Assembly: GCF_030068545.1 (NCBI RefSeq)
Contig: NZ_JASJOR010000022.1
Location: 62,001-126,000 of the forward strand
Length of the DNA stretch: 64,000 nucleotides
Source of the DNA: Xanthocytophaga flava
Lineage (GTDB): Bacteria; Bacteroidota; Bacteroidia; Cytophagales; 172606-1
Direction: 5' to 3'
This document shows, piece by piece, positions 26,445-36,297 of the stretch (position 1 is the stretch's first letter; each line of letters opens with the position of its first letter). Below the pieces are notes generated by a model. That model saw only the letters and a list, made by a program, of their open reading frames with translations. It did no database searches and had not been told where the DNA came from. The position numbers and the translations under genes were made by a program.

Positions 26445-28493
26445 TTACTCTGACGAGAAGTTTTTTCGGATACCCAGCTTTTTCATTCTTGCTTCCAATG
26501 TAGTAGGCTTCAGTCCCAAACGTTGGGCAGCTCCAAATCGACCCCGAATACGACCTCCGGTCTCTTCTAATATTTTCAAAATGTGTTGTCGTTGACTTTC
26601 CAGAAAGCCGTCTTCTATCTCTGTAAGGTTAGCTGATTCCTGTGGTAAATAAACAGGAAGTGAACGAGGGATATCTTTTTGAGTAGCCATACTGGCAGAA
26701 GCTGTAAATGCAGGTACTATATCTAGTTGAGGACCTGAAGCCAGGATAACAGCCTGTTCTATTACATGTTCCAGTTCCCGGATATTACCTGGCCAGGAAT
26801 GGTGCAGCAGAAAATCCATCATTTGAGGAGTCACACCTTCAATGCCTTTCCCTATCTTACGACTATACTTCTCAATAAAGGATCTCACTAATAAAGGTAT
26901 ATCTTCACGTCTTTCACGCAAAGGAGGCAATACGAAAGGAAAGGTACTTATCCGGTAATACAAGTCCATCCGAAACTTATCAAGAATAGCTTCCTGATAC
27001 AGATTGCGGTTAGTAGCCGCAATGACTCTTATATCCAATTGAATAGTTTGCTTCCCTCCTACCCGTTCAATTTCATACTCCTGCAATACCCGTAATAGTT
27101 TGGATTGTAATTCCAAAGGAAGCTCACCTATCTCATCCAGAAAGATCGTTCCCCCATTGGCTAATTCGAATTTACCAATACGTCGTTCTGTAGCTCCGGT
27201 AAAGGCTCCTTTTTCGTGTCCGAATAGTTCCGACTCAATCAATTGAGCAGGTAGAGCTGCACAGTTAACTTTAATTAATGGTCGATTTTTGCGATTGGAC
27301 ATATTATGAATTGCCCGGGCAATTAATTCTTTACCAGTTCCAGTCTCTCCCTGTAACAATACTGTTGAATCCGTTGGGGCAACTCTATGTACATTCTCCA
27401 GTACTTTTTTAATAGCAGGAGAACGGCCTATGATTTCCGAAAAAGCTTGTTCCTGATTAAGTTCCTGAATCAATAAGGTATTCTCTCTTCGCAATTTTAT
27501 TTCCAGTACCTCTTTCTGCTCAAATGTCAATAGCCGTCCAATCTGATGTGTAATCTGTTTAGCTAGCTCTATAAGAATCCGGAGATCTTTACTAAAAAAC
27601 GAATTCTCTTTTTTGCTACAAACAATCAATGTAGCAAAGGCATCATTAGGCAAGGCAATCGGAACAAACAAAGCTTCTTTCACCCCCATCACAGTGGCAA
27701 ACCGATTCGAGACAATCAGCTTCCGACTTAGCTCACTATATTCCTCTGCTGTAAAAATATGTGGTCTGGAATAAATCTCCAGTTGAGAAAAAGCCGATTG
27801 GCGATAGGTTTCCAGATCCAACCCAAGCATTTCCAGCATTTCTTCCCGACTAATCAGTGTAAAGCCTCCATTTTGCCGCATTGCATTGTATCCACTTAAT
27901 ACAAAACCTGTTTTGGGAGAAAACGCAGGAATAGTTAGCAGATCACAGTTAATCATATTGTTGATGGCCGCAGTAATAGTCAGAAACATCTGTCCATAAT
28001 CTTTTTCCGATGTTAAGGCATTCATTACCACCAACTGCATCGATTTTTCACGAAGCTGTTTCTCCAGAATTTCGCAATGCAAGGTGTGTTCCACGGCCAA
28101 TGCCAGTCCTTCACTGTGCTGTTCGAGCCAGGCTGTAGTTTCTGCAATAGGTGCTACCTGATTAAATGACAGAATTATAGCTCCCAGTAACTTGCCTTTG
28201 GTAAACATGGGTACTGCTACCCATATAGATCCATCTGGCAATTCAATCGATATCTTGATTTGTTCTGTAAATACACGGTTTTCAATTACCTGATTCTGAG
28301 CAAAAGTCAGCTTTCCGCCAGGCTTGGTCTTTTCTATATATAAATGCTTATTCTCTTCTCTGGGAAGAGCCAGATGCATATGGACAAAACCCAATTCGGA
28401 TTGAAACTTATACAGATAATCCACCACTTCAGGCAATTTCTGCAGTTTAATCATGTCCATTAGGAAAGAATGTGAGCTCTCTTGCAATGCCAT
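26445..28493 (-). CDS. sigma-54-dependent activator (GAF-AAA+-Fis HTH)
   Basis: 682 residues, ATG start. Two GAF-like regions occupy about 20-140 and 155-325. The AAA+ domain has Walker A GETGTGKE (382-389), the sigma-54 contact loop GAFTGA (429-434) and Walker B FLDEIGE (451-457), then RVLQEYEIERVGG and SWPGNIRELEHVIEQAV. The C-terminus (about 630-680) is a Fis-type helix-turn-helix (GAAQRLGLKPTTLEARMKKLGI). All hallmarks of an FhlA/NorR-like enhancer-binding protein are present, with no receiver domain, so a small ligand at the GAF domains is the likely signal. It is divergent from the SDR gene; a twin operator and a near -24/-12 element lie between them. Confidence 0.92.
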   Translation of the reverse strand: MALQESSHSFLMDMIKLQKLPEVVDYLYKFQSELGFVHMHLALPREENKHLYIEKTKPGGKLTFAQNQVIENRVFTEQIKISIELPDGSIWVAVPMFTKGKLLGAIILSFNQVAPIAETTAWLEQHSEGLALAVEHTLHCEILEKQLREKSMQLVVMNALTSEKDYGQMFLTITAAINNMINCDLLTIPAFSPKTGFVLSGYNAMRQNGGFTLISREEMLEMLGLDLETYRQSAFSQLEIYSRPHIFTAEEYSELSRKLIVSNRFATVMGVKEALFVPIALPNDAFATLIVCSKKENSFFSKDLRILIELAKQITHQIGRLLTFEQKEVLEIKLRRENTLLIQELNQEQAFSEIIGRSPAIKKVLENVHRVAPTDSTVLLQGETGTGKELIARAIHNMSNRKNRPLIKVNCAALPAQLIESELFGHEKGAFTGATERRIGKFELANGGTIFLDEIGELPLELQSKLLRVLQEYEIERVGGKQTIQLDIRVIAATNRNLYQEAILDKFRMDLYYRISTFPFVLPPLRERREDIPLLVRSFIEKYSRKIGKGIEGVTPQMMDFLLHHSWPGNIRELEHVIEQAVILASGPQLDIVPAFTASASMATQKDIPRSLPVYLPQESANLTEIEDGFLESQRQHILKILEETGGRIRGRFGAAQRLGLKPTTLEARMKKLGIRKNFSSE

Positions 28494-28561
28494 TATTCAA
28501 TCAATATAAGCTTGTACAAATAAACTCCAAAATCAATAGAGCATTAAAACCCTACAAATGT

Positions 28562-28612
28562 ATACTATTGGAGAATAACTCCAATAGTATTGGAGTTATT
28601 CTCCAATAGTAT
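28562..28612. promoter_or_regulatory. twin operator: two TATTGGAG-N5-CTCCAATA dyads in a perfect 51-bp palindrome
   Basis: Two 21-bp dyads at 28566-28586 and 28588-28608, separated by one base and themselves mirror images, so 28562-28612 is a perfect palindrome around G28587. Centre-to-centre distance is 22 bp, two helical turns. Placed about 70 bases upstream of the activator start and about 100-150 bases upstream of the SDR promoter, it is the natural candidate for the enhancer sites of the sigma-54 activator. Confidence 0.8.
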
Positions 28613-28713
28613 CATTATCCAACTAGTCACCAAGCAACCACCCAAAGAAACAAAATACTGAAAATCAATACATTAAACACACAAAAGCAAAACATTTCTG
28701 TATTTCTCCAAAA

Positions 28714-28729
28714 TGGCACAGAAATGTGC
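28714..28729 (+). promoter_or_regulatory. possible -24/-12 (sigma-54) promoter of the SDR gene
   Basis: TGGCACAGAAATGTGC, 33 bases before the ATG. The -24 half TGGCAC is perfect, but GG to GC is 11 bases instead of the usual 10. Supported mainly by the neighbouring activator gene and operator. Confidence 0.45.
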
Positions 28730-28761
28730 TCTTATAAGACAAATATCTTCAAAATATAATC

Positions 28762-29640
28762 ATGAATTCTCTCACTATAGATACAGATGTTTCTTCCAGA
28801 GTCTGGTTTATTACAGGGTGTCTGGGTGGCATTGGACGCTATCTGGCCGAAGCAGTACTAGCTCAGGGTAATAAAGCTGTTATCACAGCTAAAAATCCTG
28901 CAAAGTTCTACTCTTTACAGGAACAATATCCGGAACATGCACTAGTAATGCAGTTGGATGTTTCAGAATTTCACCGTATCCCAGAAACTGTAAACAAAGC
29001 GATAGACCGTTTTGGAAAAATAGATGTATTGGTTAACAATGCTGGCTATGGCTTACAAGGAGCCGTAGAAGAACTGACTATGGATCAAATAAAACAGCAG
29101 TTCAATACCAACTTTTTTGGGATGCTGGAAGTAACAAAAGCCATATTACCCTATATGCGGGAAGCTCGCCAGGGTCATATTTTAACCATCAATTCACTGG
29201 CAGGTGGACTTACAGCTCAACCCAAACTGGGAGCTTATCACGCTACCAAGTTTGCAATTGAAGGATTGTCGGAGTCATTGGCACAGGAAGTAAAACCCCT
29301 TGGCATCAAAGTAACTGTGGTAGAAATGGGTGTTCAGCGTACTGACTGGTGGGGAAGTACACTGATCCGCACAGAGAATGTGATCGATGAATATACGCAG
29401 GCAGGAAATTTTTCCAACGGAGCATCAGATCTAACCAACACCCGCACATTAAATGATCCGCAAGCTACAGCAGAAGCAATCCTGCAGGTAGCCAATCAAC
29501 CAGATGCACCATTGCATCTTATTATTGGACACGATGCCATACAATCGATCCGCCAAAAAATAAACTTGCTTCAACAGGAAATGCATGCATGGGAATGGAT
29601 CTCAGATGCTATCCTTTCAGAAGAAAATTCAGACGTTTAG
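28762..29640 (+). CDS. short-chain dehydrogenase/reductase (SDR)
   Basis: 292 residues, ATG start. Classical SDR: NAD(P)-binding TGCLGGIG (18-25), NNAG, catalytic Ser in TINSLAGG and YHATK with the catalytic Tyr and Lys. The cofactor loop (ITAKNPAKFY) has a Lys rather than Arg or Asp after the second strand, so NADP preference is possible but not certain. Resembles the group annotated as oxidoreductase acting on keto or hydroxy compounds. Its position beside a divergent sigma-54 activator with GAF domains and the twin operator suggests it is the main target gene. Single-gene transcript; the RND operon starts 172 bases later. Confidence 0.9.
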   Translation: MNSLTIDTDVSSRVWFITGCLGGIGRYLAEAVLAQGNKAVITAKNPAKFYSLQEQYPEHALVMQLDVSEFHRIPETVNKAIDRFGKIDVLVNNAGYGLQGAVEELTMDQIKQQFNTNFFGMLEVTKAILPYMREARQGHILTINSLAGGLTAQPKLGAYHATKFAIEGLSESLAQEVKPLGIKVTVVEMGVQRTDWWGSTLIRTENVIDEYTQAGNFSNGASDLTNTRTLNDPQATAEAILQVANQPDAPLHLIIGHDAIQSIRQKINLLQQEMHAWEWISDAILSEENSDV

Positions 29641-29812
29641 AAACAACTGATATCTACAAAGCAGGCTCTTGTATTTTGACAATACCAATCGATATAAGAG
29701 ATCCAGGCAGATACTTGTTTTTATCGTCTTGTTTATATACCAGTTTTCTTAATCAAACCAACTAAACTCAAAAAACAGGAAGTACTATGTATTCCTGTAA
29801 TGTATTACAATT

Positions 29813-32800
29813 ATGTGGATTGTACGATTAGCCCTGACCCGAGCCTATACCATTGCTGTAATGGCTCTTCTGATCTTAATCATGGGTATCGTTTCCATCG
29901 TTCAGATGCCAACGGATATCTTCCCCAGAATAAACATTCCGGTGATAACCGTTATCTGGACGTATCGGGGATTATCTACCGATGAGATGGAAAAAATGAT
30001 TACCAACTTTAGCGAAACCGCCACTACAAACAACGTAGGTAACATACGACAGATGGAATCGCAAACGCACAATGGTATTGCCGTTATCAAAATTTTCTTC
30101 CAGCCCGACGTTCGGATTGAAGAAGCATTGGCGCAGGTGACTTCCATTGCCCAGACTATTCGGGTACGGATGCCCCCAGGAACTCAGCCTCCGCTGATTG
30201 TGCGTTACAATGCTACGGAAGTGCCTATATTGCAACTAGGTCTTTCCTCTGATAGCCTTACAGAATCTCAGGTGACTGACTATGCCCAAACAAGGATACG
30301 TCCTCAGATTGCAACTGTGCAGGGCTCACGGATGTCATTGCCTTTTGGTGGAAAAACCCGTCAGATTATGGTAGATCTTGATCCGGAGAAGTTACTGGCT
30401 CAGGGACTTACTCCTGAAGATGTTGTCAATGCCGTATCAGCACAAAACTTAACTCTTCCCAGTGGACAAGCACGTTTCGGAGATCGGGAATACAATGTTC
30501 GTCTGAATACAAAACCTGATGTCCTGTCAACACTCAACGATATTCCTATAAAACAGGTCAATGGTGTAACGCTTCACATGCGGGATGTAGCCAATGTACA
30601 CGATGGAGCTGCCATACAAACCAACGTAGTAAAACAGGATGGCGTGCGGGGTGCATTGTTTAGTATTGTAAAGATTGGGAATGCCTCAACTACAGCTGTA
30701 GTAGATCGCATCCGTAAAGAAATCCTGCCACAGGTACGTGCCGCAGCACCAAAGAACTTAAAAATCACCGAACTATTTGACCAATCCGTTTTCGTACGTG
30801 CCTCTATTCACGGAGTGGTATTGGAAGGGGTGATTGCAGCATTACTGACAGCTGCTATGATTCTGCTCTTCTTGGGAAGTTGGAGAAGTACACTGATTGT
30901 TGCTATTTCTATTCCTTTGTCTATTCTCTTCTCGCTCACTGTCTTGTACCTGTTAGGTGAGACATTAAATATCATGACTTTGGGAGGCTTGGCACTGGCA
31001 ATTGGTATTCTGGTAGATGATGCAACCGTAACCATAGAAAATATTCATAGAAACCAGGAATTAGGCCTTCCTCTGCGAGAGGCTATTCTGCAAGGAGCTC
31101 AACAGATTGCCACTCCAACATTGGTAGCGACTCTGACTATCTGTATTGTGTTTGTATCTGTACTGTTTCTGGAAGGCCCTGCACGATTTTTATTCGCTCC
31201 AATGGCCATGTCTGTAGTGTTTGCTATGCTGGCATCCTATCTGTTGTCAAGAACATTAGTGCCTATGCTGGCAAATCTGATGCTGGGAGCAGAAGAGCAT
31301 CATCATACAGAAGGACATGAAGCAAAGCCTAAAAATATCTTTGCTCGTATGCATGCAGGATTTAACAACTCATTTGAACGTTTTCAGTCCCACTACATGA
31401 CTATGTTGAGTTGGGCTTTGAATAACCGGAAAAAGATGCTTGTTATTTTCCTTATCGTAGTCATTGGTACAGGGGTAATGATTCCTTTTGCCGGACGTGA
31501 CTTTTTTCCAAGTGTAGATGCAGGTCAGTTTCGACTACATGTACGGGCTCCATCCGGTTCCCGTCTGGAAGAAACCGAACGAATTGCCTCTCAGGTAGAA
31601 GCTGTTATCCGAAAAGAAATTCCATCTGAAGAAATAGAAACCATTATTAACAATATTGGGATGACTAGTGAAGGGTATAACCTGACCTTTACAGATAACT
31701 CCTCGCTGGGTACTGCAGATGCGGAATTACTGGTGGCCTTGTCTGAAGAAAAGACAAAATCCACCAGAGATTACATTCGTCACCTGCGTGAAGTATTACA
31801 CGAACAAATGCCTGAACTGGTTGTATTCTTCCAGCCTTCAGATATTGTGAGCCAGATTTTGAACTTTGGTTTAACGGCTCCTATTGATATTCAGATCGCT
31901 GGTTTTGACAGAGCTAATAACCTGAAAGTAGCACAGGAAATCAAACAACGTGTAGCAAGTATTCCAGGTGCAGTAGATGTTCGGTTACATCAGGTCTTGA
32001 ACGCACCAGAGTTGTTTGTCAATGTTGATCGTGAACGAGCACACCAGTTGGGTCTTAGTGAACAAAAAATCGCGACCAATATGATGATTTCATTGAGTGG
32101 TACTACACAGGTGCAACCAAACTTCTGGGCAGATCCACAGACAGGCTTTCCATATCTGATTGCAGTGCAAACGCCACCATTCCGGTTAAATACAATGGAT
32201 AAATTGTTGCAAACCCCTATGGTACTGACTCAGGATGCTTCAACCCCACAACTATTGAGCAATGTGATGAGTATTGAACGCAAAATGGCTCCAATGATTA
32301 TTAATCGTGTCAACACGCAGCCTGTATATGATGTGTATGCTTCTGTGGAGAAGACAGATTTAGGGTCTGTTTCCAGTCAGTTGGAAAAAATCGTAGGAGA
32401 ATATCAATCTCAGCTGAAGCCTGGTAACAAGATCATTTTACGTGGACAGGTAGAGAGTATGAACAGTGCATTCTCCCGCCTGGGTATTGGGTTGGTATTT
32501 GCAGCAGTACTGGTATACCTGCTAATGGTAGTTAACTTCCAGTCATTCCGTATCCCATTCATCATTATCACAGCGCTGCCTGGAGCTATGTGTGGTATGG
32601 TGTGGATGTTGTTCTTAACCCAGACACCTTTTAGTATCCCATCTCTTATGGGAGCTATCATGAGTGTGGGGGTTGCCACAGCTAACAGTATCCTGATGGT
32701 AAACTTTGCCTCAGATACTTTACTGGAAAGCGACCTTTCTCCATGGCAGGCGTCCTATGAAGCAGGTAAAGCCCGTCTGCGTCCTATTCTGATGACAGCT

Positions 32801-32983
32801 CTGGCTATGATTATTGGTATGTTACCTATGTCGCTTGGATTGGGTGAAGGTGGCGAACAAAATGCGCCACTGGGACGTGCCGTAATCGGAGGTTTGATCC
32901 TTGCCACATTCACAACGCTGTTGTTTGTACCTGTTGTATTTAGCTATCTGGCACCTAAAAAAGTAAAAGAGGCAGTGGCTTAA
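29813..32983 (+). CDS. RND efflux transporter permease (AcrB/HAE1 family)
   Basis: 1056 residues, ATG start. Standard HAE-RND architecture: first membrane helix 12-32, large periplasmic loop, six-helix bundle at about 335-490, second loop, and a final bundle from about 870. The proton-relay pair D402-D403 is in ILVDDATVTIENI of helix 4. Motif MPTDIFPRINIPVI and the closing ALAMIIGMLPMSLGLGEGGEQNAPLGRAVIGGL are typical. It exports drugs, dyes or lipids by proton exchange together with the adaptor and outer-membrane factor downstream. Gene order permease-adaptor-TolC differs from acrAB. No TetR or other regulator is adjacent. Confidence 0.95.
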   Translation: MWIVRLALTRAYTIAVMALLILIMGIVSIVQMPTDIFPRINIPVITVIWTYRGLSTDEMEKMITNFSETATTNNVGNIRQMESQTHNGIAVIKIFFQPDVRIEEALAQVTSIAQTIRVRMPPGTQPPLIVRYNATEVPILQLGLSSDSLTESQVTDYAQTRIRPQIATVQGSRMSLPFGGKTRQIMVDLDPEKLLAQGLTPEDVVNAVSAQNLTLPSGQARFGDREYNVRLNTKPDVLSTLNDIPIKQVNGVTLHMRDVANVHDGAAIQTNVVKQDGVRGALFSIVKIGNASTTAVVDRIRKEILPQVRAAAPKNLKITELFDQSVFVRASIHGVVLEGVIAALLTAAMILLFLGSWRSTLIVAISIPLSILFSLTVLYLLGETLNIMTLGGLALAIGILVDDATVTIENIHRNQELGLPLREAILQGAQQIATPTLVATLTICIVFVSVLFLEGPARFLFAPMAMSVVFAMLASYLLSRTLVPMLANLMLGAEEHHHTEGHEAKPKNIFARMHAGFNNSFERFQSHYMTMLSWALNNRKKMLVIFLIVVIGTGVMIPFAGRDFFPSVDAGQFRLHVRAPSGSRLEETERIASQVEAVIRKEIPSEEIETIINNIGMTSEGYNLTFTDNSSLGTADAELLVALSEEKTKSTRDYIRHLREVLHEQMPELVVFFQPSDIVSQILNFGLTAPIDIQIAGFDRANNLKVAQEIKQRVASIPGAVDVRLHQVLNAPELFVNVDRERAHQLGLSEQKIATNMMISLSGTTQVQPNFWADPQTGFPYLIAVQTPPFRLNTMDKLLQTPMVLTQDASTPQLLSNVMSIERKMAPMIINRVNTQPVYDVYASVEKTDLGSVSSQLEKIVGEYQSQLKPGNKIILRGQVESMNSAFSRLGIGLVFAAVLVYLLMVVNFQSFRIPFIIITALPGAMCGMVWMLFLTQTPFSIPSLMGAIMSVGVATANSILMVNFASDTLLESDLSPWQASYEAGKARLRPILMTALAMIIGMLPMSLGLGEGGEQNAPLGRAVIGGLILATFTTLLFVPVVFSYLAPKKVKEAVA

Positions 32984-33034
32984 TCCACTGCCTGCATAAA
33001 CACACGACCATTATACCATAAAACTATAGTAAAC

Positions 33035-34135
33035 ATGAAATCAAAAATCTTAATCTGGTTCGTTCCAGTTGCCTTAATCCTTCTATTTCTCTTTGTTGGC
33101 GTTCTTCCCCACGTTCGTAACCGCCAGGAATTACATGCTTCTGTACAAAAAGAACAAAATCTGGTTGTCCAGGTAAATACAACTACCGCAACCCGTTCTG
33201 ATTCCATTTCCAGTCTTACGTTACCTGGACAGATTCAACCGCTTCGGGAAACCCAATTGTATGCACGTACTCAGGGTTATCTGAAAAAACGTCTGGTAGA
33301 TATTGGAAGTCCGGTAAAGAGAGGACAATTACTGGCAAGTCTGGATGCACCAGAACTGGACCAGGACATTATTCGTGCGCAAACAGATCTGCGACTGGCA
33401 AAAACCAATCTGGAACGTGTAGAAAGCGTTACATTACCTGGAGCTGTATCCAAACAGGACATAGACAATCGTCAGGCACTGTATGATATGAACCAGGCAA
33501 ATCTGCGCCGCATTGAAGTATTAAAAAGTCTTCAGGAAATACGTGCACCTTTTAATGGCATTGTAACTGCACGTACTACAGAACAAGGAGCACTAATTAC
33601 AGCAGGAAATAGCACTCCGTTATTTACAGTTTCTCAGTTAGATACTCTACGTGTGTATACAGATGTGCCACAGTCCTATTATAAATATATTCAGTTAGGA
33701 CAAGCAGTAGAAGTTCGTGTACCGGAACTGTCAGGTAAAACATTCAAAGGAAAAGTAGTAAGAACCTCTGAAGCACTTCGTTCTCAATCTCGTACTCTGT
33801 TAACAGAAGTACTTATTCCTAATCCGGGTCGTGAACTGGTATCAGGTTTGTACGGACAGGTAAACTTCCAGTTAAAACAATCTCTGCCTCCGGTTGTAAT
33901 TCCTGCTAATGCTCTCTGGATGACATCTACAGGTCCACAGGTAATGGTCGTAAAAGCTGACAACACACTACATGTTCAACCTGTTGAAATTGCCCGTGAT
34001 TTCGGCTCTACTGTTGAGATAGGAACGGGTCTGCAAGGTGGAGAGAACCTGGTAATCAACCCATCTGACAATCTGCGTGAAGGACAGCGTGTAGTATCTA
34101 AAATCGCATCTGTCCCTGCTAATTCGACCAAATAA
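33035..34135 (+). CDS. RND periplasmic adaptor (membrane-fusion protein)
   Basis: 366 residues, ATG start, 51 bases after the permease. N-terminal membrane anchor (about 5-24), then the HlyD/AcrA order: a beta-barrel strand (LTLPGQIQPLRETQLYARTQGYLKKRLVDIGSPVKRGQLLASLDAPELDQ, a split lipoyl domain), a short coiled coil around 110-150, the second lipoyl half (IRAPFNGIVTARTTEQGALI), a beta barrel and a membrane-proximal domain. It connects the permease to the TolC-like protein encoded next. The hairpin is short, as in many RND rather than MacA adaptors. Confidence 0.93.
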   Translation: MKSKILIWFVPVALILLFLFVGVLPHVRNRQELHASVQKEQNLVVQVNTTTATRSDSISSLTLPGQIQPLRETQLYARTQGYLKKRLVDIGSPVKRGQLLASLDAPELDQDIIRAQTDLRLAKTNLERVESVTLPGAVSKQDIDNRQALYDMNQANLRRIEVLKSLQEIRAPFNGIVTARTTEQGALITAGNSTPLFTVSQLDTLRVYTDVPQSYYKYIQLGQAVEVRVPELSGKTFKGKVVRTSEALRSQSRTLLTEVLIPNPGRELVSGLYGQVNFQLKQSLPPVVIPANALWMTSTGPQVMVVKADNTLHVQPVEIARDFGSTVEIGTGLQGGENLVINPSDNLREGQRVVSKIASVPANSTK

Positions 34136-34163
34136 CCATCTGAAAACAAGGAATTTGCTTTAT

Positions 34164-35561
34164 ATGAAAGTATTCACCAACTACCTGACGGGCTTTATTG
34201 CTTTAATCATAAGCCTGTCAGGTATGGCTCAGTCAACAACAGCGATTGCTGAGTCTGATAAAATACAGCCGTCTACACAGCAAAAAGATCCTGTGCCTGC
34301 TATCAATCAGTGGTGGCAGCTTTTTCAGGACCCTTTACTGGACTCACTGATTCAGGTTGGCATTGCCAACAACTTAGAGATTAAGTCTGTAATGAATCGT
34401 CTGGAGGAATCCCGTACCCGTATCAAACTGGCAGAATCCTATCGGGTTCCATCTGTGCGATTTGATCCATACGCCTCTACTCAAAACCTTGCACCGAATC
34501 GTCCACTGGCCTTACAGGTTCAGGATCAACAGGTAAAACGCTTCATTATGAATACCTTTCAGCTTCCAATAGATGTAAGCTATGAAGTAGATATCTGGCA
34601 ACGTTACAGAAAGCAGATACAGGTAAATCAGATGTTAAGCCAGGCAACTGAAGCAGAACGTCAGGCTGTACAGCTTACTGTTACTACAGAAATTGCACGC
34701 AATTATCTACTTTTGCAAACTACTGATACAGAAAAACGGGTATTGGAACAAGGTTTGCGTTTACGGGATTCAACACTACAGGTAGTCAAAGCCCGTTATA
34801 AAGCAGGACTTACCACAGAAATGGATGTACAACGTGCACAAACCGAAGTAGCTACTATACAAATACAGTTACAAAGTATTCAGCGCACTCGTTCTGAACT
34901 TGAACTTTCGCTGGCAGTCTTAACAGGAGCAGAACCGACTCAGCTAAGCATTCCGGAAAAAACACTGGCAGAATTATTACCAGTTGTTCCAGCAGCATCA
35001 GCTAACGAATTACCATTACATCGACCAGACCTGATCCAGTCTGCCTATATGACAACTATTGCAGAAGAACAAGTTCGAATCAACAAAGCAGCTTTACGCC
35101 CAAGATTAAATCTGGTAGGGTCGGCAGGATTAACTTCACGCAAAGTCGATATGCTGCTTAGTTCCAATAGTGCTACCTATATGGTAGGCGGAAGCATTGT
35201 GATTCCTATTTATGAAGGAAATCGTAACCGAAACAATGTAGTACTGGCCCAACAACAGGTTCAAACAGCAACATCGACATATCAGCAACGTGTATTGACA
35301 GCCAAAAAAGAAGTAGAGACAGCACTGGTTAATCTGCAAATACTTACTCAACAAAATGTAAGTCAGCAACAGGCTGTTGAATCTGCGTTACGAACACGGA
35401 GTTACTCACGTGAATTGTATGTAAAAGGGCTTACTACTTTCCTGGATGTTGTAGACTCCGAACGCACTGCATTGGATCTGCAACGTCAGGCAGTTAACCT
35501 TCACGGACAACTAGCACTTTATACAGTTGCTCTTATCAAAGCGCTGGGAGGAAGCTGGTAA
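34164..35561 (+). CDS. TolC-like outer-membrane efflux protein
   Basis: 465 residues from the ATG at 34164; a TTG three codons earlier is in frame but the signal peptide MKVFTNYLTGFIALIISLSGMAQ begins at the ATG. Two OEP repeats (about 65-245 and 275-460), each with long amphipathic helices (QATEAERQAVQLTVTTEIARNYLLLQTT, ARYKAGLTTEMDVQRAQTEVAT, LYVKGLTTFLDVVDSERTALDLQRQAVNLHGQLALYTVALIKALGGSW). It forms the trimeric exit duct of the RND pump. There is no lipobox Cys, so it is likely not a lipoprotein of the NodT type. Last gene of the operon; a terminator follows. Confidence 0.93.
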   Translation: MKVFTNYLTGFIALIISLSGMAQSTTAIAESDKIQPSTQQKDPVPAINQWWQLFQDPLLDSLIQVGIANNLEIKSVMNRLEESRTRIKLAESYRVPSVRFDPYASTQNLAPNRPLALQVQDQQVKRFIMNTFQLPIDVSYEVDIWQRYRKQIQVNQMLSQATEAERQAVQLTVTTEIARNYLLLQTTDTEKRVLEQGLRLRDSTLQVVKARYKAGLTTEMDVQRAQTEVATIQIQLQSIQRTRSELELSLAVLTGAEPTQLSIPEKTLAELLPVVPAASANELPLHRPDLIQSAYMTTIAEEQVRINKAALRPRLNLVGSAGLTSRKVDMLLSSNSATYMVGGSIVIPIYEGNRNRNNVVLAQQQVQTATSTYQQRVLTAKKEVETALVNLQILTQQNVSQQQAVESALRTRSYSRELYVKGLTTFLDVVDSERTALDLQRQAVNLHGQLALYTVALIKALGGSW

Positions 35562-35587
35562 GTATACCTTATATTTGTTAATTACAC

Positions 35588-35620
35588 AGTCCCTACTGAC
35601 TATTCAGAGGGACTTTTTTA
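35588..35620 (+). terminator. terminator of the RND operon
   Basis: 7-bp stem AGTCCCT (35588-35594) / AGGGACT (35608-35614) followed by a run of T. Confidence 0.8.
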
Positions 35621-36297
35621 TTTCTCTATTGAATGCAGTAAGCTAACAGGTTATTTTTTGTCGTTACAGATCAGAGGTTACATCTATTTTGAAGCACTTT
35701 CCATAAAAAAGTTCTTCGGGCATGCATCAACTCCTGCTTAATCTGCTTTTCATATTTTCACTATTTAGCGAAACAACAAATAAAATACAGAATAAAATAT
35801 TTTTCACAATCTTAAACGCGCTTCACCTCGGAAAAATCCATATTAACAGTCAAAACTCCAATCATAAGTTTCAATTAAATATCTTATTTACTAAGTATGT
35901 AATAATAAGCTATATAGGAGAGAAACAAACAGAAGTTCATGCACTTACATTTTTTCTATTATCTATACATTACCTTATCATGTAAGTTATCTACATGAAT
36001 TTCATTTTACTAATAGTACACAATACGTTAGTCAATAACCTCCTATTTACTTTGAAAAAGCTCAAACTGCTCTACAAAAGCAAATTAACACAAAAGCCTC
36101 CACATAGAGCTACGCCTATAGAAAGGTTACAGGCATAGTTATTAATCGTACAGTTTACCGTATGGATCTCACACTTTTCCGATAAAAGCACCATGAAAGT
36201 ATGGTAAAATTACATTAACAGTATAGCTATTTACGGAATGCTTTAGTATATCTATGCTATCTTGCCGTATCTTAAAAAAACAAAAATTAGTAAACAG
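35621..36297. other. AT-rich intergenic region
   Basis: About 680 very AT-rich bases between the RND operon and the AhpD operon, presumably with the promoter of the latter. The 87-codon frame at 35722-35985 is low-complexity and not gene-like. I see no strong -7 element or repeat. Confidence 0.5.

Noticed and set aside
35722..35985. 87-codon plus frame in the spacer after the RND operon
   Set aside because: Very AT-rich, low-complexity (runs of Phe, Leu, Asn, Ile), no homology-like motif and no nearby regulatory signals.
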